DNA from: Oscillospiraceae bacterium
Lineage (GTDB): Bacteria > Bacillota > Clostridia > Oscillospirales > Ruminococcaceae
NCBI GenBank assembly: GCA_031260665.1
Contig: JAISLD010000022.1
Location: 1-64,000 of the forward strand
Length of the DNA stretch: 64,000 bases
Direction: 5' to 3'
The translations under genes were made by a program, and so were the position numbers. Position 1 is the stretch's first letter. The number at the start of each line of letters is the position of its first letter. Shown here in pieces: positions 35,464-42,816 of the stretch. The notes beneath the pieces are model-generated. The model saw nothing but the letters and a program-made list of their open reading frames with translations, was not told the origin of the DNA and did no database searches.

Positions 35464-36855
35464 TTACTTTAACTCGTCAAACTCATCAATCTGTATGCTG
35501 TGGTCAACCAAATGCGTCGCCGCTTCTTCGGGGAGAAGCAGAGTCGGTACAGGTGGGGTTTCACTTGTGGGAAGCATTTCAGTCGGCAGTTCCGCTTGAG
35601 GGATAACAGGCGGCTTCCGCTTTAGTTTCTTGACAAACGTCACGGCTTCGCCGACAGTCGTCTTAAACGGGGAACGCAGTGCTTCGGGTATCGGTATCTC
35701 TGTGTGAAGCAGTTTGTTGTCGGCAAACTTCTTGCTGACCGCTCTCATCTTCAGCTTAAACGAGAATCTTCGCTTAAACTTCGTCACCTTACCGTTTTGC
35801 GGCGGCATAACGAACGCCGCTATCTCCTCGCTGTCAAGTTCGGTCGTCTTGTCGAGTTCGGCGGCGGCGCCACCTGAACGAAGCTTCTCGCGTGTTCTCT
35901 CATAGGCGTGTATTCTCGCGGAGAGTCGGGCAAAGAGAGGCGGCACGGTGTGATGAACCCGTTCGGCAAAGCTGTCGCAACCAAGGGCAAGGACGTTTGA
36001 AATCAGCAAAGCAAACAAGTATGGTCCCTCGGTTTTGCCAAAACCGTGGAACAAGATGATTATAAACCCAAAAACCACACCATAATATACTCTGCCTGCT
36101 TTTGTTTTCGGCAATGTCTGCGGGTCAGACGAGAGAAACACAGTGCCAAAGAGGAGATACCCGTTGGTGAGCGACGCTTTGATGATGTCGGTCGGCTGAT
36201 AGAGTTCATTCGGCGGAAAGAGCAGCGAGTAGGCAAGGTATATCGCGGCAGGAAGCACCGATGCCGAAACCTTCAACGCGCCACTCGCGGCAAGGCAGAC
36301 ACCACAGACAATCAGCACCAACACCTGCACGTTGCCGGGCGCACCAACAAAGCCGCCTGTCAGCAGTTCGGTGGGCGACAAATTCTGCACCGCTTCGAGT
36401 CGCCGCGCGAGGGTTTCGGCACCACTCGACAAGGCACCTTGGTATTCGCCCCACACAGGGACTTTTTCCCACGGCGGGGGGTATAGGAGAGTGTCACTCG
36501 GGTAGCATATAATTAAGAAAGTGACGGCAAGAGCGGCGGGACAAAAGATATAGTTTTCTTTGCCGCCGAACGCGTGCTTCAGCGATATGGCAAGCACCAC
36601 ACCAAAGATAATGATGAAGAAACTCGTGGTCGCGGGGAGCATAAGAGCGATACAAAGGGCGGTCAGCACGTTGGTGAGGTCTTTCGCCGAATGTTCTTTC
36701 CCCGACAACACGCACCCAAGGAAGTCCGTCACCACCGCCGCAACCAACGCAATCACCGCTGAAACAACAATACGCCACCCATGAGCGAACACGGCGGTAA
36801 CTATAACGGACAGCAGGCAGAGAAGCTGTAGATTGTATACGGATTTTTTCTTCAT
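35464..36855 (-). CDS. RnfD/NqrB-like membrane protein with long cytosolic C-terminal extension
   Basis: 463 residues. About 1-300 is the polytopic RnfD/NqrB domain: KDLTNVLTALCIALMLP, HAFGGKENYIFCPAA (family FGGxGxNxFNPA), and SSDPQTLPKTKAGRVYYGVV. In RnfD and NqrB, FMN is attached to the Thr of SGAT; here the nearest stretch is SSGAETLAR, so that Thr is replaced or shifted by one. About 160 C-terminal residues form a basic then acidic/Pro-rich tail not usual in RnfD. First gene of the run leading to mfd. No Shine-Dalgarno sequence is seen. Confidence 0.85.
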   Translation of the reverse strand: MKKKSVYNLQLLCLLSVIVTAVFAHGWRIVVSAVIALVAAVVTDFLGCVLSGKEHSAKDLTNVLTALCIALMLPATTSFFIIIFGVVLAISLKHAFGGKENYIFCPAALAVTFLIICYPSDTLLYPPPWEKVPVWGEYQGALSSGAETLARRLEAVQNLSPTELLTGGFVGAPGNVQVLVLIVCGVCLAASGALKVSASVLPAAIYLAYSLLFPPNELYQPTDIIKASLTNGYLLFGTVFLSSDPQTLPKTKAGRVYYGVVFGFIIILFHGFGKTEGPYLFALLISNVLALGCDSFAERVHHTVPPLFARLSARIHAYERTREKLRSGGAAAELDKTTELDSEEIAAFVMPPQNGKVTKFKRRFSFKLKMRAVSKKFADNKLLHTEIPIPEALRSPFKTTVGEAVTFVKKLKRKPPVIPQAELPTEMLPTSETPPVPTLLLPEEAATHLVDHSIQIDEFDELK

Positions 36856-36918
36856 TATATCAACAGTATATTACGCAAAGTATATTTATAGGCAGATTCG
36901 CCACTTGGAGAACAGCAG

Positions 36919-37485
36919 ATGAAAATCGACGTAATCTCACCGGGTACACTGAAACTTACATTGTCGCGACCCGATATGGACGACCTTGATATCAAGTATG
37001 AACATCTTTCGGGGAAAACACCCGCCGCAAAGCGGCTGCTTGCGCACGTTCTCGGTCGGGTAAAGACAGAGGGGGGCGGTAAGATTGATTTATCGGGAGA
37101 CAGGCTGTTTGTTGAGGCGTTTCCGAGGACTGACGGAGGTTGTATGCTTTACATCTCAAGCCTTGAAAGTTCTCAAGACGCGGATAACGGCTGGCTTGCC
37201 CCGTCTGATTACTCGGCGATGTCGGCGTTTCGCACCGAGGTGTTTCAGCTTCCGAGCGGTATGTCGAAGTGCGCTTCTGTCGTTGAGTTTGACGATGTTG
37301 ACGCGTTCCTTGAGTTCTACAATGCGTGTCGCGGCACTTCCTCACCCGAAACCTACAGTTATTATGGCAAGATTCGTGCGATAATAGTCGGCAAGGCGGC
37401 AAGGCTTGCGAGGGAATACGGCAAAGTGTTCACTTCCACAAGCGAGCTGAACAAAACGATGGAACACGGCAGACGTTTAGGTTAG
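36919..37485 (+). CDS. mecA: MecA-like adaptor protein
   Basis: 188 residues. The N-terminal domain (about 1-85) has the MecA pattern: MKIDVISPGTLKLTLSRPDM, then GDRLFVEAFPRTDGGCMLYI. The C-terminal domain (about 105-188) has VVEFDDVDAFLEFYNACRG and YSYYGKIRAIIVG. MecA delivers substrates to ClpC for ClpP degradation. It is somewhat shorter than B. subtilis MecA because the linker is short. GGAG precedes the ATG. It is divergent from the RnfD-like gene; its stop overlaps that of rpe by four bases, tail to tail. Confidence 0.78.
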   Translation: MKIDVISPGTLKLTLSRPDMDDLDIKYEHLSGKTPAAKRLLAHVLGRVKTEGGGKIDLSGDRLFVEAFPRTDGGCMLYISSLESSQDADNGWLAPSDYSAMSAFRTEVFQLPSGMSKCASVVEFDDVDAFLEFYNACRGTSSPETYSYYGKIRAIIVGKAARLAREYGKVFTSTSELNKTMEHGRRLG

Positions 37486-38129
37486 GCGTTTTGCAGCCCC
37501 GTCATAACCCCGTTCAAGTCGCCCGACTTGAACAGGCAGCTCCCCGCGACAAGCCAGTCAGCGCCTGCGGCTATCGCCGAAGCGGCGTTTGTCGGGTTCA
37601 CACCGCCGTCAATGCTGACGACCAAGTTCTCTTTGCCGCGCAAGTGCGCGGCGTTTTTTATTGCGGAAACCTTGGCAAGCATATCAGGCATAAACGCCTG
37701 CCCTCCCTTGCCGGGTTCGACCGTCATAATAAGCGCCAGCCCGACTTCATCTAAAAACTGCAGGATAGCGTCAAATGGTGTGTTCGGCTTGACCGACAGG
37801 CCTGCGGTCAAGCCAAGGCGGTTTATCTCACGAATAGCGGCGAGCGGCTCATCTGATTCAGCGTGAACCGTGATGTAGTCGGCACCCGCGTCAGCAAAAC
37901 CTTGAATGAAGTTCAGCGGCTTCTGCACCATAAGATGTACGTCAAGCGGCAAGTCGGTCACACGGTTTGCGGCGGCACATATGCGGTCGCCGAACGTCAT
38001 CGCCGGGACAAACACACCGTCCATTATGTCGAGGTGGATAACAAACGCACCTGCTTGCTCCACGCGTCGCAGTTCCTCACCAAGGCGCGTAAAGTCGCAG
38101 TCAAGCATAGAGGGGGCAATTTTGTTCAT
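37482..38129 (-). CDS. rpe: ribulose-phosphate 3-epimerase
   Basis: 215 residues, a TIM barrel. Metal and catalytic residues lie in HLDIMDGVFVPAMTFG, DVHLMV, and MTVEPGKGGQAF; the phosphate-binding VSIDGGVN and AGSCLF are near the C-terminus. It interconverts ribulose 5-phosphate and xylulose 5-phosphate in the pentose phosphate pathway. It stands alone, with a 700-base intergenic region upstream. Confidence 0.94.
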   Translation of the reverse strand: MNKIAPSMLDCDFTRLGEELRRVEQAGAFVIHLDIMDGVFVPAMTFGDRICAAANRVTDLPLDVHLMVQKPLNFIQGFADAGADYITVHAESDEPLAAIREINRLGLTAGLSVKPNTPFDAILQFLDEVGLALIMTVEPGKGGQAFMPDMLAKVSAIKNAAHLRGKENLVVSIDGGVNPTNAASAIAAGADWLVAGSCLFKSGDLNGVMTGLQNA

Positions 38130-38347
38130 TTATAAAAATCCTATGAACATATTTGTTTATGACGACATTGTTTTTTGTTCACATAAAAAATCTTTATGAA
38201 CAAATTTAACGCCGTTATTTAATAACACGGCGTGAGATTTGCGTCGTTTCTTAAAGTATTATATCACGTTACCCACATCAAGTCAAGCCCACGCAGAGAG
38301 CGTCACATTCGGCCAACGCAACAAGTTTGTTATGTCAAACCAACATT
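38130..38347. other. intergenic region with an inverted repeat, otherwise unrecognised
   Basis: The rpe leader. TGAACATA...TATGAACA-type pieces and TAACGCCGTTATTTAATAACACGGCGT form inverted repeats around 38143-38233. Nothing coding is supported. The ORFs drawn here are low-quality and shadow rpe. Confidence 0.5.
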
Positions 38348-38400
38348 AGAATAACGGCTTAACTTGACAGAATAACGGCTTAACTTGACAGAATAACAGC
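38348..38400. repeat. 21-bp tandem repeat, 2.5 copies
   Basis: Two exact copies of AGAATAACGGCTTAACTTGAC stand head to tail at 38348-38368 and 38369-38389, followed by AGAATAACAGC. The unit is not seen elsewhere in the window. It could be iterated binding sites or polymerase slippage. Confidence 0.85.
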
Positions 38401-38547
38401 GTATTCTTATTAAAACAAGTTGATTCGTCACGACAGGGTGGCTCTGTAAAGCGAAAATCAAACGACTTTGTTTTATTTTAACATTGTTTCAGTGAATAAA
38501 AACATCGTCAACAAGATAACAGACTTCTCTGTCAAAGCACAGGCGGC

Positions 38548-38576
38548 TTGACATTGGACGGATAATCTGATATGAT
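38548..38576 (+). promoter_or_regulatory. orphan sigma-A-type promoter in the rpe-proS gap
   Basis: TTGACA (38548-38553) and TATGAT (38571-38576) have a 17-base spacer on the plus strand. The next plus-strand gene is 2.3 kb away, beyond proS on the opposite strand. It would transcribe the repeat block at 38.7-38.8 kb and then antisense proS. Confidence 0.5.
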
Positions 38577-38683
38577 TCATTAAGTTTGCGGCTTCATTTG
38601 CTTTGCCGTGAGATTATTCATTAGGTTAAGTAAATACTGATTAACTTATTTTTTATATTCATTAAGTTAATATACTCCTCAAA

Positions 38684-38830
38684 CCGGTTAAACTTTTAGT
38701 TTAACCCCCGCCGCTTCGCGGCGGTCGCGGCTACGCCGCCGAGTTAATCCGCACACAAGCGTAACACGCCGCTTCGCGGCATTGGCACTTCGTACCACAC
38801 ATAAAAACTCGATGAGTTTTTATGTGGTTG
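38684..38830. repeat. intergenic repeat mosaic: inverted module B, GC hairpins, AAAAAC hairpin
   Basis: GGTTAAACT-T-TTAGTTTAACC at 38686-38706 is module B inverted. Next come CCGCCGCTTCGCGGCGG, GGCTACGCCGCC, GCCGCTTCGCGGC, and ACATAAAAACTC-GA-TGAGTTTTTATGT. The final hairpin has the same design as those at 9.2, 40.6, 40.7 and 54 kb but its own sequence. It forms the 3' region of proS. Confidence 0.75.
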
Positions 38831-38840
38831 CGCAGTATAA

Positions 38841-40289
38841 TCAGTATGCGTTGCCCCAGATGACCATATCTGTCGCGGGTTTGCCGCAACAAACACAGGT
38901 GTCGGCGATATGCTCGCCGTCAAACGGTATGCACCGCGAACCCACGCCCGTTTGCTCTTTCACTTTGTCCTCACAGTCGGGTGAGCCGCACCACATCGCC
39001 TTGACAAAGCCGTCGCCGTTTGCTTTGATTGCCTCGGTTATCTCGTCAAGGCTCTTGCACCTGTAAGTATGCTGTTCACGGTTGTCAAGCGCTTTCTTGT
39101 AGATAGCGGCGGCATAGTCGCCGAGTATCCGCTCTGCTTCAGCGGCGATGTTCTCTATCGGGACAAACGCTTTCTCACGGTTATCACGGCGCACAATGAC
39201 GCACTTGCCCTCCGCCGCGTCACGCGGACCTATCTCAACACGAAGCGGAACTCCTTTCATCTCGTATTCGGCGTATTTGCTGCCGACTGACGAGTCGCTG
39301 TCGTCAAGCTTCACACGGAGTCCGCTTGATTGCAGGGCCGCCTTTATCTCCTCGGTTTTCTCAAGCACGCCGCCCTTGTGGAACGCGACAGGTATAACCA
39401 CCACTTGAACAGGAGCGACAGCAGGCGGAAGCACAAGCCCCTCGTTGTCCCCGTGCGACATAATTATGCCGCCGATTAGCCTCGTTGACACGCCCCACGA
39501 TGTTTGGTGCGGATACTCGGGCTTGTTGTCGCGGCTTTGATACCGAATATCAAAAGCACGAGCGAATCCGTCGCCGAAATAGTGCGACGTTCCTGCTTGC
39601 AACGCCTTGCCGTCATGCATAAGCGCCTCAATCGCGTAGGTTGACACAGCCCCCGCGAACTTGTCGCTCTCAGTTTTTCGCCCCTTGATAACGGGGATAC
39701 AAAGCGATTCTTCACAAAACTTCGCGTAGATGTTCAGCATTTGCAGCGTTTCCGCCTCGGCTTCTTCCTTTGTGGCGTGGATTGTGTGACCTTCTTGCCA
39801 CAAGAACTCACGCGTACGTAAAAACGGACGCGTTGTCTTTTCCCAACGAACAACCGAACACCACTGGTTATACAGCTTAGGCAGGTCGCGGTGCGAGTGA
39901 ATGATGTCGGCATAATGCGTACAAAACAGCGTTTCGCTGGTTGGTCGGATACAAAGCCGCTCCGTCAGCTCCTCTTTACCGCCGTGCGTCACCCACGCAA
40001 CCTCGGGGGCAAACCCCTCAACGTGGTCTTTCTCTTTGTTAAGGAGCGACTCGGGGATAAGCAGCGGCATATAGACGTTTTCGTGACCTGTGTCGCGGAA
40101 CATTTGGTTCAAGATAAGCTGAATGTTCTCCCACACGGCGTAACCATACGGGCGAATGACCGTGAAGCCTTTGACTCCCCCGTAAGCCACCAAGTCCGCT
40201 TTGATAACTATGTCGGTGTACCACTTAGCGAAGTCCTCGTCCATTGAAGTTATCGCTTCAACCAATTTTTCTTTGTTGTCCTTTGCCAT
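38841..40289 (-). CDS. proS: prolyl-tRNA synthetase, archaeal/eukaryal type (ProS type 3)
   Basis: 482 residues, class II. Motif 2 lies in [20 protein letters not shown] and motif 3 in [17 protein letters not shown]. It lacks the editing insertion of the common bacterial enzyme. The C-terminal zinc-type region has WCGSPDC and [11 protein letters not shown], and the protein ends in Tyr as is typical of this type. It charges tRNA-Pro. It is a single gene with its own promoter; no T-box element is recognised. Confidence 0.95.
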   Translation of the reverse strand: MAKDNKEKLVEAITSMDEDFAKWYTDIVIKADLVAYGGVKGFTVIRPYGYAVWENIQLILNQMFRDTGHENVYMPLLIPESLLNKEKDHVEGFAPEVAWVTHGGKEELTERLCIRPTSETLFCTHYADIIHSHRDLPKLYNQWCSVVRWEKTTRPFLRTREFLWQEGHTIHATKEEAEAETLQMLNIYAKFCEESLCIPVIKGRKTESDKFAGAVSTYAIEALMHDGKALQAGTSHYFGDGFARAFDIRYQSRDNKPEYPHQTSWGVSTRLIGGIIMSHGDNEGLVLPPAVAPVQVVVIPVAFHKGGVLEKTEEIKAALQSSGLRVKLDDSDSSVGSKYAEYEMKGVPLRVEIGPRDAAEGKCVIVRRDNREKAFVPIENIAAEAERILGDYAAAIYKKALDNREQHTYRCKSLDEITEAIKANGDGFVKAMWCGSPDCEDKVKEQTGVGSRCIPFDGEHIADTCVCCGKPATDMVIWGNAY

Positions 40290-40333
40290 TGTTATATCTT
40301 CCTTATGATGTCAAGTTAGTTTCATAGACTTTT

Positions 40334-40363
40334 ATTATAACACAAACAAGAAACTGTTGTCAA
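40334..40363 (-). promoter_or_regulatory. sigma-A-type promoter of proS
   Basis: On the minus strand TTGACA and TATAAT are both perfect, spaced by 18 bases, about 45 bases before the ATG. A GCGGCGT/ACGCCGC hairpin lies just upstream (40376-40395). Confidence 0.8.
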
Positions 40364-40411
40364 TAAACAAACAGCGGCGTGTGATAACGCCGCTTTTGTG
40401 GTGTAAATCTT

Positions 40412-40800
40412 AGTGTTCTCTCCCCACGGGGGGAGAACACTAAAGTAGTTAGTTAATCGGTGATGACTTAATTATAGTAGGCTATATCAGCAAAGTTATC
40501 CCGTTAGCTTATTGCCCGTCCGACACGGACACAGCGGCGTGTGATATAGCCAGTTAAACTCAAAACACTACAGTGTTTTGAGTTTTCGCCGCGAAGCGGC
40601 GGCGCGGCTTTGCCGCGCACTGGCGTATCAGGACGGTTAAAAACGCTCCAGCGGAGCGATAGCCTCATAAAGCGGCTATAAAAACGCTTTATCGTTTTTA
40701 ATTTAACCTACTATACTGCGAAGCGGCGGGGGTTAAACTAAAAGTTTAACCGGTTAAGGAGCATATTGCCTATCGGGCACTGACCCGCTCCCGCAGGAGC
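40412..40800. repeat. largest intergenic repeat mosaic (modules G, C, hairpins, A, B, C-D)
   Basis: In order: CTTAGTGTTCTC...GAGAACACTAAAG hairpin; GGCTATATCA / TGATATAGCC (40480-40489 and 40542-40551) framing module C (CCCGTTAGCTTATTGCCC, GTCCGACACGGAC); ACTCAAAACACT / AGTGTTTTGAGT; GCCGCGAAGCGGC-type hairpins; module A (CTATAAAAACGCTTTATCG, 40676-40715); module B (40731-40751) with GGTTAAGGAG; then TTGCCTATCGGGCACTGAC and CCGCTCCCGCAGGAGCGG. No gene is supported. Confidence 0.8.
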
Positions 40801-40885
40801 GGAAGAACACTAAACGCTTACTTAGATTATATGAGCGCGGGGGCAACCGTGACACCGCAACTTGTTCTAATCAAAAGGCTGTCTA

Positions 40886-40893
40886 CATACAAT
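40886..40893 (+). promoter_or_regulatory. candidate sigma-E-type -10 element before the PdaB-like gene
   Basis: CATACAAT matches the sporulation sigma-E -10 pattern and stands 53 bases before the ATG. A convincing -35 is not visible, so this is tentative. It would fit the sporulation role of PdaB relatives. Confidence 0.3.
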
Positions 40894-40946
40894 CAAGTAC
40901 AAACCGCACAGCTTCTCAGCCATTACAGAAAGGAGTATGTAAACCA

Positions 40947-42152
40947 ATGTTTGTTTACACACTGAACAGGAAACGCGCGTTCCGAATTGGGCTTATCGCT
41001 CTCGCAGGGGTGTCGGCAGTCGCCGTGGGAGTCGCCGCTATTTTCACGGCGATAAACGCGAACGCCGCCGAAAAGAAACTGCCCATCTATTCCGTTGAAC
41101 GCGGGGATAATAAAATCGCTCTCTCATTTGACGTGGCGGGAGGAAATTCAAATACGGACGAATTGATAAAGCTTCTCGGGGACAACGGTGTAAAGGCGAC
41201 GTTCTTTGTGACGGGCGAGTTTGCCGACAAGTATCCCGACGACGTACGGAAGTTATATGACGGCGGACACGAAATAGCGAATCATTCTGACGCACACCAG
41301 CACCTCAAGGGAATGAACCTCAACGCGTTCATTGCCGACACCAAGAACGCGGAAACGAAACTCCGCTTGATTACGGGGCAAAAGCCCGCGCTTTATCGTG
41401 CGCCTTATGGCGAGTTTGACGAGAATATCCTCACGACACTTGAGGGAATGGGCTATCTCCCCATTCAGTATTCCGTTGACAGCACCGACGCGAAAGAAAC
41501 AAAGGCTTCTGCAATCGTAAAGAAAGTGCTTGACAAAGCAACCAGCGGGAGCATACTCCTGTTCCACAACGACCTTGCCAACACAGCGGAAGCGCTCCCC
41601 GACATCATCAATCAGCTGAAGAAGAAAGGCTATTCGTTTGTGACGGTGGGCGACCTTGTATACAGCACCGACTATCACGTGGACAGCAGCGGCAAGCAGA
41701 TATACGATGTGACTGTCGGCGGCAGTGAACCGACGTTCAGTGCGAACCGTCAAGTGAACGGCGCGTTTGCGGCGGTGAGAGCAAACCTCTCTGACGGAGA
41801 GATTGCGTCAATCAGAAACGGCATAACAGGCGATGTTGCGGTGAAACTCTCGAAAGTGTTGAGTAGCGAGCAGATTGCCGCACTGAAGGGACTTTCAGCT
41901 AAAGAATACACCGAGGCGTGGAGCGCGTTGGCTTCAACAGCAGAGGGCGTGCTGCAAGTGGACGCCGACGTGGAAACCGAACGTGAAATCGACGACGACG
42001 GCGTGGTTGACGAAGAGGACGACGTTGACGTGCCCGAGATACCCGGCAACTACGCTGAGTTTGAGGGCGTGGACATAGAGGACGACGGCAACGACCTTGA
42101 CAATCTCCCTGAAGCAGGCAGAACAAACACGGAAATCTTCGGGAATAAGTAA
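40947..42152 (+). CDS. PdaB-like polysaccharide deacetylase with acidic C-terminal extension
   Basis: 401 residues. AAAGGAG precedes the ATG. A signal or anchor helix (about 14-40) is followed by a NodB domain (about 50-235): SFDVAGG at motif 1, where most CE4 enzymes have FDDG, then NHSDAH and RAPYGEFDE. PdaB, a spore cortex-related protein, also lacks the DD pair at motif 1, so this resembles PdaB more than PdaA. About 235-340 is a helical unknown region, and the tail (about 345-401) is Asp/Glu-rich. Activity is uncertain. Confidence 0.82.
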   Translation: MFVYTLNRKRAFRIGLIALAGVSAVAVGVAAIFTAINANAAEKKLPIYSVERGDNKIALSFDVAGGNSNTDELIKLLGDNGVKATFFVTGEFADKYPDDVRKLYDGGHEIANHSDAHQHLKGMNLNAFIADTKNAETKLRLITGQKPALYRAPYGEFDENILTTLEGMGYLPIQYSVDSTDAKETKASAIVKKVLDKATSGSILLFHNDLANTAEALPDIINQLKKKGYSFVTVGDLVYSTDYHVDSSGKQIYDVTVGGSEPTFSANRQVNGAFAAVRANLSDGEIASIRNGITGDVAVKLSKVLSSEQIAALKGLSAKEYTEAWSALASTAEGVLQVDADVETEREIDDDGVVDEEDDVDVPEIPGNYAEFEGVDIEDDGNDLDNLPEAGRTNTEIFGNK

Positions 42153-42163
42153 ACTATAGACAT

Positions 42164-42203
42164 AACAAACACCCTCTCCCGTTTGGGAGGGGGTGTTTGT
42201 TGT
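42164..42203 (+). terminator. terminator after the PdaB-like gene
   Basis: A 17-bp stem AACAAACACCCTCTCCC / GGGAGGGGGTGTTTGTT (one wobble) with a GTTT loop, 11 bases after the stop codon. It is also the first hairpin of the tandem repeat that follows. Confidence 0.85.
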
Positions 42204-42352
42204 AAGCATTATATCAACGTATCCCGTTGGCTTATTGCCTGTCGGGCACCGACCCTCTCTCATCGGGAGGGGGGTTCGTTGTAAAAATTATATCAACGTA
42301 TTCCGTTAGCTTATTGCCTGTCGGGCACCGACCTCTCCCATTGGGAGAGGTT
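42172..42352. repeat. about 80-bp tandem repeat of terminator hairpin plus module C
   Basis: Two full units and one partial, with periods of about 81 and 78 bases. Each begins with a CTCTCCC/GGGAGAG-type hairpin, continues with TTATATCAACGTATCCCGTT and ends with module C (AGCTTATTGCCTGTCGGGCA, CCGAC). Hairpin sequences differ between units while pairing is kept. Confidence 0.85.
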
Positions 42353-42367
42353 GTTTGCTTATATGTT

Positions 42368-42805
42368 CTATATCACGTAGTTGTCGGTGCCGATGTTCTG
42401 CGACTGAAGTATCAAGTCCTCAAGGGTCACACCGTCAATGTAATCGGCAATCGTTTTGTCAAGTCCTTGCCAAAAGGGCAGGGTTTGGCAATAAGCGGCA
42501 CGGTCGCAACCGCCGAGGTTGTTATCGAGACAGGCTATCGGCGACATACTGCCTTCTGCTGCGCGAAGAATCTCACCCACGGTGTATTCTCCCGTTCTGC
42601 GAGCCAAACGATAGCCGCCGCTGCTGCCCCGCGTGCTTTGAATCAGCCCGTCTTTGACGAGAAGCGGCACTATCTGTTCAAGATACTTGACGCTTATGGC
42701 TTGCCTTGCCGAGATTTCTTTGAGGCTGATATGTTCGCCGCTGGAAAACTGTGCTAAGTCGAGCATTAGCCGCAAGGCATAACGCCCCTTTGTTGATACT
42801 TTCAT
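42368..42805 (-). CDS. Rrf2-family transcriptional regulator with three clustered cysteines
   Basis: 145 residues. An N-terminal winged helix (MKVSTKGRYALRLMLDLAQF; YLEQIVPLLVKDGLIQSTRG; SSGGYRLAR) is followed by ACLDNNLGGCDRAAYC, a C-x7-C-x5-C motif at the place of the IscR cluster ligands. It could bind an iron-sulfur cluster and act as a redox or Fe-S sensor, unlike CymR, which lacks these. No isc/suf or cys genes are adjacent to suggest targets. It follows the small membrane protein gene by 11 bases. Confidence 0.88.
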   Translation of the reverse strand: MKVSTKGRYALRLMLDLAQFSSGEHISLKEISARQAISVKYLEQIVPLLVKDGLIQSTRGSSGGYRLARRTGEYTVGEILRAAEGSMSPIACLDNNLGGCDRAAYCQTLPFWQGLDKTIADYIDGVTLEDLILQSQNIGTDNYVI

Positions 42806-42816
42806 TTGAAACCTAA

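Noticed and set aside
34220-36855. A complete Rnf or Nqr complex
   Set aside because: No rnfB, rnfC, rnfG or nqrA/C/F gene is present in the neighbouring 10 kb on either side, and key cofactor residues are missing.
40290-40330. T-box or other riboswitch upstream of proS
   Set aside because: The leader is only about 45 bases from a consensus promoter and shows no T-box core or antiterminator.
42172-42352. CRISPR-like array
   Set aside because: Units of about 80 bases with variable hairpins rather than identical repeats with unique spacers; no cas genes nearby.
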